In this document: piece after piece, positions 8,430 through 17,001 of the stretch | How the letters are laid out: each line of letters starts with the position of its first letter | Numbering within the stretch: position 1 is the first letter of the stretch | NCBI GenBank assembly: GCA_041392805.1 | Contig: JAWKLJ010000001.1 | Coordinates: 4,524,501-4,588,500 of the forward strand | Direction: 5' to 3' | DNA length: 64,000 nucleotides | Source of the DNA: Saprospiraceae bacterium | GTDB taxonomy: Bacteria > Bacteroidota > Bacteroidia > Chitinophagales > Saprospiraceae | Program-made: the position numbers and the translations under genes | Notes under the pieces: generated by a model | Database searches by the model: none | The model's input: the letters and a program-made list of their open reading frames with translations, nothing else | Told to the model about the DNA's origin: nothing

Positions 8430-9575
8430 ATGAAATTTGGAACAAAAGTAATTCATGCAGGCATTGAACCTGACGCTAGCACTGGTGCGGTAATGACACC
8501 AATTTACCAAACCTCCACCTACGCCCAAACGGCGCCTGGAGAGCACAAAGGATTCGAATATGCCAGAACGCAAAACCCCACCCGCGCTGTCTTGGAGAAA
8601 AACCTGGCAGCCCTGGAAAATGGCACGCATGGCATCTGTTTTGGCAGCGGAATGGCCGCAATGGACGCTGTTTTAAGGCTTTTGAGCCCTGGAGATGAAA
8701 TTATCTCGACCAATGATTTATATGGAGGGTCCTATCGGCTCATGGTGCGGGTCTACGAAAAATATGGGATCAAATCCCATTTTATGGATTTAAGTGACCT
8801 GAAAAAGGTAGAGAAAAAAATCACTAAGAAGACAAAACTGATCTGGATCGAAACGCCTACCAACCCGATGCTCAATATCATTGATATTAAGGCGGTGTGT
8901 GATTTGGCGAAGGAGCATAAGATCTGGACATGCGTTGATAACACTTTTGCGTCTCCCTACTTGCAAACGCCGTTGGATTTAGGAGCAGATTTTGTGCTGC
9001 ATTCAGCCACTAAATACTTGGGTGGGCACAGTGATGTTGTATTGGGAGCCGTAATTGTTAAAGATAAGGCCATAGCGGAGCAATTGTATTTCTACCAAAA
9101 TGCAGTTGGCGCCATCCCTGGTCCACAAGATTGTTTTTTGGTACTTAGGGGCATCAAAACGCTCCATATCAGGGTAGAAAGGGCTTGTAAAAATGCCAAA
9201 AAGATTGCCAAGTTCTTGCTTAATCACCCCAAGACTAAAAATGTTTACTACCCAGGTTTTAAGGATCATCCGGGCCATGAGATCGCAAAAGATCAAATGC
9301 GTGATTATGGCGCTATGGTCTCGTTTGACTTGGTAAGAGATTCCTTTGAAGACGCTATCAGGGTTTTGAGCGGTACCAAGATTTTTACCCTGGCGGAATC
9401 CCTGGGCGGAGTTGAATCGCTCATTGGTCATCCGGCCTCCATGACCCATGCGTCTATTCCCCGACCGGAACGACTAAAAGTAGGGCTCACCGATTCGCTG
9501 ATTCGGCTAAGTATCGGTATTGAAGACGTCGATGATTTGATTGAGGACCTGGAAAAGGCCCTGGTAAATTTATAA
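8430..9575 (+). CDS. Cystathionine gamma-synthase/lyase family PLP enzyme
   Basis: A 381-residue member of the Cys/Met metabolism PLP-dependent family. It has the phosphate-binding YARTQNPTR, the glycine-rich FGSGMAAMDAVL, the cofactor Asp region TCVDNTFASPYLQTPLDLGAD and the Schiff-base lysine in SATKYLGGHSD. Family members make or break cystathionine or eliminate sulfur from methionine, and sequence alone does not separate synthase from lyase; the FASPYLQTPLDLGADFV context fits gamma-synthase/gamma-lyase better than beta-lyase. Its place inside a xylose operon, 24 bases after transketolase and 14 before xylulokinase, is unexpected. Confidence 0.9.
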   Translation: MKFGTKVIHAGIEPDASTGAVMTPIYQTSTYAQTAPGEHKGFEYARTQNPTRAVLEKNLAALENGTHGICFGSGMAAMDAVLRLLSPGDEIISTNDLYGGSYRLMVRVYEKYGIKSHFMDLSDLKKVEKKITKKTKLIWIETPTNPMLNIIDIKAVCDLAKEHKIWTCVDNTFASPYLQTPLDLGADFVLHSATKYLGGHSDVVLGAVIVKDKAIAEQLYFYQNAVGAIPGPQDCFLVLRGIKTLHIRVERACKNAKKIAKFLLNHPKTKNVYYPGFKDHPGHEIAKDQMRDYGAMVSFDLVRDSFEDAIRVLSGTKIFTLAESLGGVESLIGHPASMTHASIPRPERLKVGLTDSLIRLSIGIEDVDDLIEDLEKALVNL

Positions 9576-9589
9576 AACCCCTTTGCAAC

Positions 9590-11074
9590 ATGTTATTACT
9601 AGGCTATGACGTTGGCAGTTCTTCTATAAAGGCTTCCTTGGTTGATTCCAATTCGGGAGAGACTTTAGGCGTTGCGCAATATCCGGCCCAAGAACTGGGT
9701 ATGATTTCTCACCATCCTGGATGGGCAGAGCAAGATCCTGCTACCTGGTGGGATTGCATTTGTGAAGCGACCAAGCTGTTATTGGCCAAAACGGGTGCAA
9801 ATCCAGAAGCCATTGGTGCGATAGGCATTGCTTATCAGATGCACGGACTGGTGACGGTAGATGAAAACCAGGCGGTACTGCGCCCTTCCATCATTTGGTG
9901 TGATAGCCGGGCGGTGCAGATTGGCGATGAAGCGTTTGCACAGATAGGCGAAGAAAAAAGCCTGCAACATTTGCTCAATTCTCCAGGAAATTTCACCGCA
10001 TCCAAGCTCAAATGGGTAAAAGAGAACGAACCTGCACTATACGAAAAGATTGCTCATATCATGTTGCCTGGTGATTATATCGCTATGCGACTAACCGGTG
10101 AAGCTTGCACAACGATATCTGGTCTTTCGGAAGGGATGTTATGGGATTTCAAAGAAAATGAGGTAGCGCAACTGGTCTTAGACCATTACGGTATTGATAG
10201 AAACCTTATTCCGACGATTGTTCCGACGTTTAGCATCCAAGGTAAAGTGACGGCAGAAGCCGCCAAAGCGACAGGCTTAAAGGCCGGCATCCCCGTTACA
10301 TATCGGGCAGGGGATCAACCCAACAATGCCCTCTCCCTCAATGTATTCGAGCCAGGTGAAGTAGCTGGGACGGGGGGGACCTCTGGGGTTATCTATGCAG
10401 TGATAGACCAACCGCTATACGATCGGTGGTCAAGGGTTAATGGTTTTGCCCATGTCAATTACACCAAAGAAAAACCAAGAATTGGGGTTTTGCTGTGCAT
10501 CAACGGTGCTGGTATTCAATATAGTTGGGTCAAACAACAACTAACCAATAATCAGCTTTCGTATCCTTCGATGGAACAGGAAGCTGCCGCTATACCGATT
10601 GGATCAGACGGCATCAGTATTTTACCTTTTGGCAATGGCGCTGAGCGCATGCTGCGCAACCTGGATTTAGGCGCTCATATTGATCACGTACAATTCAACC
10701 GCCATGGCCAGGCACACCTTATTCGTGCGGCCCTGGAGGGAGTAGCCTTTTCTTTTGTCTACGGCGTGGATATTATCAAATCGATGGGGCTAAACATGGA
10801 TGTAATGCGGGTAGGTAATGACAATATGTTTCAGTCTCGTATTTTTGGTGAGACTATTGCCACCCTTTTAGGTAGCCGAATTGAAGTGATGGAAACGACC
10901 GGAGCGACAGGTGCTGCCAGGGCTGCGGGCGTTGCGGTAGGGGCTTTTTCCTCCCTCAAGGAAGCCATGGGGCAATTGAAACTGGCTGGGACCTATGAGC
11001 CGGCAAGTGACAAAGCGGCTTATGATGCTGCTTATCAGCGCTGGAAAAAGGGATTGGAAGAGCGTTTAGGCTAA
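9590..11074 (+). CDS. xylB: Xylulokinase (FGGY family)
   Basis: A 494-residue FGGY carbohydrate kinase that phosphorylates D-xylulose to xylulose-5-phosphate. It shows the N-terminal ATPase fold start (LGYDVGSSSIKASLVD), the substrate-region QMHGLVTVDENQAVLRPSIIWCDSRA, the second-domain phosphate loop GTGGTSGVIYAV and the C-terminal RVGNDNMFQSRIFGETIATLLG. The assignment to xylulose rather than another polyol rests on these motifs and on the xylose isomerase gene 94 bases downstream. The length is normal for the family. Confidence 0.93.
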   Translation: MLLLGYDVGSSSIKASLVDSNSGETLGVAQYPAQELGMISHHPGWAEQDPATWWDCICEATKLLLAKTGANPEAIGAIGIAYQMHGLVTVDENQAVLRPSIIWCDSRAVQIGDEAFAQIGEEKSLQHLLNSPGNFTASKLKWVKENEPALYEKIAHIMLPGDYIAMRLTGEACTTISGLSEGMLWDFKENEVAQLVLDHYGIDRNLIPTIVPTFSIQGKVTAEAAKATGLKAGIPVTYRAGDQPNNALSLNVFEPGEVAGTGGTSGVIYAVIDQPLYDRWSRVNGFAHVNYTKEKPRIGVLLCINGAGIQYSWVKQQLTNNQLSYPSMEQEAAAIPIGSDGISILPFGNGAERMLRNLDLGAHIDHVQFNRHGQAHLIRAALEGVAFSFVYGVDIIKSMGLNMDVMRVGNDNMFQSRIFGETIATLLGSRIEVMETTGATGAARAAGVAVGAFSSLKEAMGQLKLAGTYEPASDKAAYDAAYQRWKKGLEERLG

Positions 11075-11168
11075 GTGCTTGATTGCCCGTTGAAGCAAGT
11101 TTGCTATTAATTTCAAACAGCTGATTAAAGAAAAACAACCTACGTTCATTTAATAAAAAACAAAAGAT

Positions 11169-12497
11169 ATGTCTATCGTTCTTGGCACAAAAGAGTATTT
11201 CCCCGGGATTAGCAAGATCCCATTTGAAGGGAAAGGATCCGACAATCCTTTGGCCTTTAAATTTTACAAAGAAGACCAGGTGGTTGCAGGAAAGACGATG
11301 AAAGATCATTTCAAATTTGCGGTAGCCTACTGGCATACCCTTTGTAATGTTGGTGGGGATCCTTTTGGGGTAGGCACCAAGGCTTTTCCTTGGTTGGTTG
11401 CAGCCGACCCGATTCAGCAGGCCAAGGATAAAATGGATGCTGCATTTGAATTTATTACCAAATTGGGCGTACCTTATTTTTGTTTTCACGATGTAGATTT
11501 GATTGATGAAGGCCCTTCAGTGGCAGAACTACAACGTCGCCTACAGATTATTACTGATTATGCTAAGGAAAAAATGGCGGCATCGGGTGTGAAAGTACTT
11601 TGGGGCACGGCTAACCTTTTTTCCAATCCAAGATACATGAATGGAGGGGCAACTAACCCCAACTTTGCGGTAGTGGCCAAAGCAGGTGCACAGGTCAAAA
11701 ATGCCTTGGATGCCACGATAGCCCTAAACGGCGAAAACTATGTTTTTTGGGGTGGCCGCGAAGGCTATATGTCTCTCCTCAATACGGATATGAAACGAGA
11801 ATTGGACCATATGGCTCGATTTCTCCACATGGCTAAAGATTATGCGCGAGGACAAGGGTTCAAAGGCACCTTTTTCATAGAGCCTAAACCCATGGAACCA
11901 TCCAAACACCAATACGATTTTGATTCGGCTACCGTACTTGGCTTTTTGCGCCAGTATGATTTATTGGATGATTTCAAGATCAACGTGGAAGTTAATCATG
12001 CGACCCTAGCCTCACATACTTTCCAACACGAATTGCAAGTGGCGGCGGATGCTGGTGCTTTGGGCAGTATCGATGCCAATCGTGGCGACTACCAAAATGG
12101 TTGGGATACAGATCAATTCCCTAATAATGTGATGGAGATAACGGAGGCGATGTTAGTGATTTTGGAATCTGGTGGAATCCAGGGCGGGGGTGTGAATTTT
12201 GATGCCAAAACACGCCGTAATTCTACAGATTTAGTTGACCTCTTTCACGCCCATATCGGTGGTATGGATGTTTTTGCGCGTGCCTTGCTTGCCGCTGATG
12301 CTGTTTTACAACAATCTGCCTATAAAAAAATGCGCAGTGAGCGTTATAGTTCTTTTGATAGTGGTGATGGCAAAACTTTTGAAGCCGGAAAAATGGATCT
12401 GGCAAAATTGGCGAGCATCGGGTTAAATAGTGAAGAACCACCTTTGCAAAGCGGTCAACAAGAACTGTATGAAAATATTTTGAATCAGTTTGCTTAA
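11169..12497 (+). CDS. xylA: Xylose isomerase
   Basis: A 442-residue class II xylose isomerase that converts D-xylose to D-xylulose in the cytoplasm. The catalytic and metal-binding blocks are present in order: FCFHDVDL, VFWGGREGYMSLLNTD, FFIEPKPMEPSKHQYDFD, VNHATLASHTFQHELQVA and GSIDANRGDYQNGWDTDQFP. With xylulokinase and transketolase upstream, it completes the isomerase route into the pentose phosphate pathway. No xylose transporter or XylR-type regulator is encoded in the window. Confidence 0.97.
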   Translation: MSIVLGTKEYFPGISKIPFEGKGSDNPLAFKFYKEDQVVAGKTMKDHFKFAVAYWHTLCNVGGDPFGVGTKAFPWLVAADPIQQAKDKMDAAFEFITKLGVPYFCFHDVDLIDEGPSVAELQRRLQIITDYAKEKMAASGVKVLWGTANLFSNPRYMNGGATNPNFAVVAKAGAQVKNALDATIALNGENYVFWGGREGYMSLLNTDMKRELDHMARFLHMAKDYARGQGFKGTFFIEPKPMEPSKHQYDFDSATVLGFLRQYDLLDDFKINVEVNHATLASHTFQHELQVAADAGALGSIDANRGDYQNGWDTDQFPNNVMEITEAMLVILESGGIQGGGVNFDAKTRRNSTDLVDLFHAHIGGMDVFARALLAADAVLQQSAYKKMRSERYSSFDSGDGKTFEAGKMDLAKLASIGLNSEEPPLQSGQQELYENILNQFA

Positions 12498-12607
12498 ATG
12501 ATCGTTCGGGGAAGGTTGACAGGTTGAAGGTTTAAGGTGGGGGAAGGTTGGAGGTTTGGATGGCTATGGGGCACTATTGGTCATGGACTGTCGACCTTTG
12601 TGAAGGG

Positions 12608-12637
12608 GAGCCTTGTCTAAGCGCCTTAGACAAGCTC
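12608..12637 (+). terminator. Strong hairpin downstream of xylA (possible terminator)
   Basis: GAGC-TTGTCTAAG pairs with CTTAGACAAGCTC across a 3-base loop with one bulged C. It is followed by an A-rich rather than T-rich stretch, so it is weak as an intrinsic terminator. Just upstream (12512-12560) lies a purine-rich stretch of repeated GGTTGAAGGTT-like words. Confidence 0.45.
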
Positions 12638-12710
12638 TAACTGTAAAAAAAGAGATGAAGTATGGTGATTTTTAATCTTGGTCTTCAAATCTGTTAACGC
12701 GATTGAAACA

Positions 12711-13511
12711 ATGGGATTAAAAGATAAAATTTTTCAGGTACTGGATGGAGGAAAGAAAGAAAAAACGCTACTAAATAAGCGAATAGATTTCCTCATCACG
12801 GCATTGATTATTTTTAGTGTCTTTTCAATTATTTTAGAATCCTATGCACCCTTGCGCGAGCAGTTTGGGATATTTTTTTTCTACTTCGAGTTCTTCACGA
12901 TAATGTTTTTTTCGCTTGAATATATCCTGAGGGTATGGATAGCGGACCTAAAATACCCCGACATGAGCAGGGCGGCTGCGCGGTGGCGTTTTATTCGATC
13001 GCCCATGGGAATCGTCGATTTGGTTGCGATTTTGCCTTTTTACCTACCTTTTTTATTTACGTTCGATCTTCGGTTTATCCGTATATTGCGAGTTGTAAGG
13101 CTCCTGCGGGTACTCAAACTGAAAAGACATTCCAAGGCCCTTAATATTATTGTCCAGGTATTTTATGATAAGCGATCTGAATTGTCGATCACTTTATTTG
13201 TGACTTTTATCCTGCTGTTGATTTCCTCTAGTATCATGTATAACCTGGAAAATGAAGCCCAGCCGGATAAATTTCCGGATATCATCTCCACTTTTTGGTG
13301 GGCCATTGCTACTTTGACCACGGTGGGTTATGGTGATGTGTATCCCATTACGCCATGGGGCAAATTTGTTGGTGGAATTATTGCTTTGCTCGGCATAGGG
13401 ATGGTTGCCTTGCCTACTGGGATTATCAGTGCGGCATTTATTGATGAATTGGATGAAGGAAAAAAGAAATATCGCTACTGTCCACATTGCGGAGAAAAAT
13501 TAGAAGAGTAA
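12711..13511 (+). CDS. Voltage-gated-type potassium/ion channel (6 TM)
   Basis: A 266-residue channel of the voltage-gated ion channel superfamily. It has six membrane segments, an S4-like segment with regularly spaced arginines (DLRFIRILRVVRLLRVLKL, residues ~120-138) and a pore loop with the potassium selectivity filter TTVGYGDVYP. The C-terminus ends in CPHCGEKLEE, half of a zinc ribbon. The ATG at 12711 is preferred over an upstream TTG. The stop codon overlaps the modA start (TAATG), so the channel is translationally linked to the molybdate transporter genes, which is unusual. Confidence 0.88.
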   Translation: MGLKDKIFQVLDGGKKEKTLLNKRIDFLITALIIFSVFSIILESYAPLREQFGIFFFYFEFFTIMFFSLEYILRVWIADLKYPDMSRAAARWRFIRSPMGIVDLVAILPFYLPFLFTFDLRFIRILRVVRLLRVLKLKRHSKALNIIVQVFYDKRSELSITLFVTFILLLISSSIMYNLENEAQPDKFPDIISTFWWAIATLTTVGYGDVYPITPWGKFVGGIIALLGIGMVALPTGIISAAFIDELDEGKKKYRYCPHCGEKLEE

Positions 13512-14269
13512 TGATTAGAAGGTACTTCTTTATAGGTTTATTGTTCATCCTAATGTTCTCCTGTGGACAAAAGGAGAAAGCAAAACTAACCATTGCGACC
13601 GCTGCTAACGTACAATTTGCCATGAAGGAGTTAGTTGAGCTATTTACCCAACAGGAGGGTATACCTGCCAATATTGTCATCAGTTCTTCTGGGCAACTCA
13701 CTGCACAAATAAAGCAGGGCGCACCTTTTGATCTATTCGTTTCGGCGAATATGAAATATCCGGAGGAATTATACCGCAGCGGCTTTACAACCGGGGCGCC
13801 GGCAGTGTATGCTTATGGCAAATTGGTGTTGTGGACTGCTGAGGAAGCGATCAATCCCTCTATTGATTTATTGGATAGCCCAAGCATCAAACATATTGCC
13901 TTAGCAAATCCTAAAAATGCACCATATGGGCAAGCTGGGGTGGAAGTCCTCCAACATTACCAAGTATTCGACAAAGTAGCCAGCAAGTTGGTTTATGGAG
14001 AAAGCATTTCACAAACGAATCAATTTATTGTTTCTGGTGCTGCGGAAATTGGGTTTACTGCCAAGTCTGTGGTCGTTTCTCCGACCCTTGTGGAAAAAGG
14101 AAAATGGATAGAAATAGATCAAAATACCTACACACCTATTGCCCAAGGCGTTGTCCTTATCAAAAAAGATGACCAAATAATAACTGAAGCTGAAAAGTTT
14201 TACTCATTTTTGTTTTCTCAAAAGGCCAAAGCAGTGCTGGAAAAGTATGGGTATCAGCTAAAAGATTAA
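13511..14269 (+). CDS. modA: Molybdate ABC transporter substrate-binding lipoprotein
   Basis: A 252-residue binding protein for molybdate or tungstate. The signal peptide ends in a lipobox (FILMFSC), so the protein is probably lipid-anchored. The ModA pattern follows: LTIATAANVQFAMKELVELF, IVISSSGQLTAQIKQGAPFDLFVSANMKYPEEL, and LANPKNAPYGQAGVEVL. The start overlaps the channel stop by one base. The Mop-like, ModB and ModC genes follow, so this is the receptor of a complete ABC system. Confidence 0.92.
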   Translation: MIRRYFFIGLLFILMFSCGQKEKAKLTIATAANVQFAMKELVELFTQQEGIPANIVISSSGQLTAQIKQGAPFDLFVSANMKYPEELYRSGFTTGAPAVYAYGKLVLWTAEEAINPSIDLLDSPSIKHIALANPKNAPYGQAGVEVLQHYQVFDKVASKLVYGESISQTNQFIVSGAAEIGFTAKSVVVSPTLVEKGKWIEIDQNTYTPIAQGVVLIKKDDQIITEAEKFYSFLFSQKAKAVLEKYGYQLKD

Positions 14270-14318
14270 CCCGGATGAATAACAAATCAACTTTTCCTTG
14301 ATCCAAACCCCTGCGGTG

Positions 14319-14714
14319 ATGAATAAATTGCAAGGTCAGCTAGTCGATATTCAAAAAGAAGGCGATTTATCCCATGTATATATTGAGGTAGCGGGTAATA
14401 TCCTTCAGGCGATTGTGATAGATAATCCAGAAGAATTTGCTTATGTCCAGGCAGGAAGTGCCATCCAGCTTTGGTTCAAAGAAACCGCCGTGGTATTGGC
14501 CAAATCCATAGCAGCGCCTATAAGTATGGAAAACCAGTTGCGATGTCAAATTACGGATATTCAAGAAAGTAAAATGTTAACGAAGGTTTATTTACAGCAT
14601 TCCGCCGGGCCATTGGTGGCGATTATTACGACAGAGGCTTACCAGGTCATGACACTACAATTGCAAGAAGAAGTCATCGCCCTAGTTAAAGCCAATGAAA
14701 TCATGCTAGCCTAA
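14319..14714 (+). CDS. Mop/TOBE-domain molybdate-binding-like protein
   Basis: A 131-residue protein made of two tandem TOBE/Mop-like repeats (residues ~1-65 and ~66-131), each starting with a hydrophobic strand pattern (NKLQGQLVDIQKEGDLSHVYIEV and NQLRCQITDIQESKMLTKVYLQ). Di-Mop proteins store or sense molybdate. It sits between modA and modB and overlaps the modB start by one base (TAATG). The ATG at 14319 is preferred over an upstream TTG. The repeats are divergent, so the oxyanion-binding role rests mostly on context. Confidence 0.75.
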   Translation: MNKLQGQLVDIQKEGDLSHVYIEVAGNILQAIVIDNPEEFAYVQAGSAIQLWFKETAVVLAKSIAAPISMENQLRCQITDIQESKMLTKVYLQHSAGPLVAIITTEAYQVMTLQLQEEVIALVKANEIMLA

Positions 14715-15388
14715 TGATAGAATGGAGTCCCATATTATTGACGTTTAGATTAGCATTTGTGACGACCTTCATTTTATGGTTCCTTGCCATTCCCTTGGCC
14801 TATTGGTTGAGTTTCAGTAAAAAACGAATCAAGCCAGTGGTAGAAACCTTGGTTAGCATGCCACTTGTCCTTCCACCTACGGTATTGGGGTTTTATTTGC
14901 TCATTGCTTTTAGTCCTTCTTATGCTTTCGGCGCTTGGTTGGAAGCGTGGTTCAGCTTTAGATTGGTCTTTTCCTTCGAGGGATTAGTGGTGGCTTCTGT
15001 GATCTATAGTTTGCCTTTTATGGTGCAGCCTATCCAAGCGGGATTTAGCAACTTATCCCCTTCACTTTCCCAGGCGTCCTATGTTTTGGGTAAGTCTAAA
15101 TGGACGACCTTATTTAAGGTCTTATTGCCCAATATCAAACCTTCTTTATTGTCGGGAACCGTACTGGCTTTTGCACATACCATAGGCGAATTTGGCGTAG
15201 TGTTGATGATTGGCGGAAATATCCCCAACCAGACGCGGGTCGCCTCCATTGCCATTTACGATGAGGTAGAAGCCTTGAATTATTACCAGGCAAATGTCTA
15301 TTCCGCTTTTTTATTTGTGATTACCTTTCTCATTTTATTAACGGTGTACCTAGTGAACGGAGGCTACCTGAAAAGATATTGGCGATGA
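14714..15388 (+). CDS. modB: Molybdate ABC transporter permease
   Basis: A 224-residue inner-membrane permease with five or six membrane segments. The EAA loop contacting the ATPase is visible (QASYVLGKSKWTTLFKVLLPNIKPSLLSGTVLAFAHTIGEFG), and the ModB/CysT-type segment VETLVSMPLVLPPTVLGFYLL lies near residue 45. The gene overlaps the Mop-like gene by one base at its start and modC by four bases at its end (ATGA), typical of a tightly coupled operon. Confidence 0.93.
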   Translation: MIEWSPILLTFRLAFVTTFILWFLAIPLAYWLSFSKKRIKPVVETLVSMPLVLPPTVLGFYLLIAFSPSYAFGAWLEAWFSFRLVFSFEGLVVASVIYSLPFMVQPIQAGFSNLSPSLSQASYVLGKSKWTTLFKVLLPNIKPSLLSGTVLAFAHTIGEFGVVLMIGGNIPNQTRVASIAIYDEVEALNYYQANVYSAFLFVITFLILLTVYLVNGGYLKRYWR

Positions 15389-16263
15389 TCAAATTTCACT
15401 TACGTAAAAAGCTCAAATCTGCGGATGGAACGATGCAGCTTGATGTCAATTGTGAGATAAAAAAGGGCCAATTTGTAGCGCTTTTTGGCGCTTCAGGTGC
15501 TGGTAAGACCTCTATTCTGGGCATGTTATCTGGCTTGCTCCCCGCTGATGAAGGCCATATCCGTGTCAACGGAGAAACCTGGCTCGACACCCAAAGCAAA
15601 CTCCAACTCAAACCTCAGCAACGCAGTATTGGGTATGTTTTTCAAGACTATGCCCTTTTTCCCAATATGACGGTCCGTCAAAACCTGGAATATGCGCTAG
15701 ATAAACACCAAGATCCTCTTATTATTGATGAATTGATAGCAACGATTGAACTGGAACAACTGCAAAACCGAAAGCCGGAAACGCTATCTGGTGGTCAAAA
15801 GCAAAGGGTGGCATTGGCCAGAGCACTCGTTCGCCAACCTGCCGTTCTCCTCCTCGACGAACCACTTTCGGCCCTGGATGAGAGTATGCGGGCTAAACTC
15901 CAAGACTATATTCTGGCTGTTCATCAGAAATTTAAACTCACCACCATTCTGGTTAGCCATGATGTGGCAGAAATCTTTAAAATGGTTGACCATGTTTTTA
16001 TCATTGAGCAAGGGAAAATTGTCAGGGAGGGTAGCCCAACGCATCTCTTCCTCGGCCAGCAGATCAGTGGCAATTTTCGATTTATCGGAGCGGTTTTAGA
16101 TATCCAGGCCAATGGGGTCGTGTTTATCGTCAGCATCTTGATCGGAAACAACGTGGTTAAGGTTATTTCGTCTAGTGAAGAGGTGGGGGATTTGAAAGTA
16201 GGCGATCGGGTGACCCTTATTTCCAAGGCTTTTCATCCGATGATTTTGAAAATGGAGACTTAG
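15385..16263 (+). CDS. modC: Molybdate ABC transporter ATP-binding protein
   Basis: A 292-residue ABC ATPase powering molybdate import. It has Walker A GASGAGKT, the Q-loop VFQDYALFP, the signature LSGGQKQRVALARAL, Walker B VLLLDEPLSALDE and the switch His in ILVSHD. A C-terminal TOBE-like part (residues ~230-292) fits ModC. The ATG at 15385 is preferred over an in-frame TTG two codons upstream. The TAG stop lies at the outer end of an inverted-repeat element (16262-16446), so the insertion may have set the present C-terminus. Confidence 0.93.
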   Translation: MIKFHLRKKLKSADGTMQLDVNCEIKKGQFVALFGASGAGKTSILGMLSGLLPADEGHIRVNGETWLDTQSKLQLKPQQRSIGYVFQDYALFPNMTVRQNLEYALDKHQDPLIIDELIATIELEQLQNRKPETLSGGQKQRVALARALVRQPAVLLLDEPLSALDESMRAKLQDYILAVHQKFKLTTILVSHDVAEIFKMVDHVFIIEQGKIVREGSPTHLFLGQQISGNFRFIGAVLDIQANGVVFIVSILIGNNVVKVISSSEEVGDLKVGDRVTLISKAFHPMILKMET

Positions 16264-16446
16264 TGCTTGTTTGGAGGTAGCCTCTTGGGCTGCAAGTATT
16301 TACTTATGGAATGCCGATGAATCGGCACAAGCTCTCTCTTTAGCTATTTTTTCGTCCATAGCCCCACTATGAACAAAAAAATGAGCTTCGCGAGAACCCA
16401 TAATTAAATATTTTCGCTGCCAAGGCCTACCTCCAAACAAGCACTT
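16262..16446. repeat. Inverted-repeat element, AGTGCTTG family
   Basis: Perfect 19-bp terminal inverted repeats (AGTGCTTGTTTGGAGGTAG at 16262-16280, complement at 16427-16445) are followed inward by a further imperfect stem (GGCTGC...ATATTT). The element is flanked by TTA on both sides (16260-16262 and 16445-16447), a possible 3-bp duplication. It encodes no protein. The outer bases resemble those of the element at 56640 (TAGTGCT...AGCACTA). Beyond it, up to 16559, I see nothing recognisable. Confidence 0.75.
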
Positions 16447-16559
16447 AGGCAAGCGCTAAGGCTTTATCAAAAAACTGCTCTCCCTCTGCCATTTTGTCCT
16501 CCTTCCTTGTTCGGCGCGATATTTGCACCTGATAGTAACAAATTATCAATCAACTCAAA

Positions 16560-16904
16560 ATGACTAAAGCGGTCGGTATCTCTTCCATTGGGCTCAAAAG
16601 CCTGCTCTTGGCCGCGCTGTGTTTTTTTTCCCCTGATCATTCTTTTTCATCCTCCCTTTTTGATCAACTGCCTAGGCTTGCCTGTAATGAATACGTAGAA
16701 GAGGTTACCAAAAAAGACCTGGCTTTTACGACCAATTTCTGGGTTATAAAGGTCAGCACCATAAGTAGCTTTTTTTCCTTTAGACCCTTTAAATTAGCTA
16801 CCCACCATACGACTAAGGCTAGCATCCAGCAATATACCCTTTGCAGTTCACCAAATGGCTTCCTCATCAAATGGATGCAAAAGAGGACCCTTTCCTATCT
16901 CTAG
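16560..16904 (+). CDS. Hypothetical exported protein upstream of the SecA-like gene
   Basis: A 114-residue frame with a plausible signal peptide (residues 1-30, hydrophobic ISSIGLKSLLLAALCFFS) and a mature part with two cysteines and several basic residues. I do not recognise a family. It ends 97 bases before the SecA-like gene and could share its transcript. Low-complexity Ser/Phe-rich stretches and a minus-strand frame across the same bases leave some doubt that it is expressed. Confidence 0.4.
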   Translation: MTKAVGISSIGLKSLLLAALCFFSPDHSFSSSLFDQLPRLACNEYVEEVTKKDLAFTTNFWVIKVSTISSFFSFRPFKLATHHTTKASIQQYTLCSSPNGFLIKWMQKRTLSYL

Positions 16905-17001
16905 GCAAATCAATATCCTTTCTTCCATCGAAACGAATCATGTTTTTTTCGCACTGAAATAGCAGCGAACCTAATTATTTGCCTAACTTGTTCAATTACA
17001 A

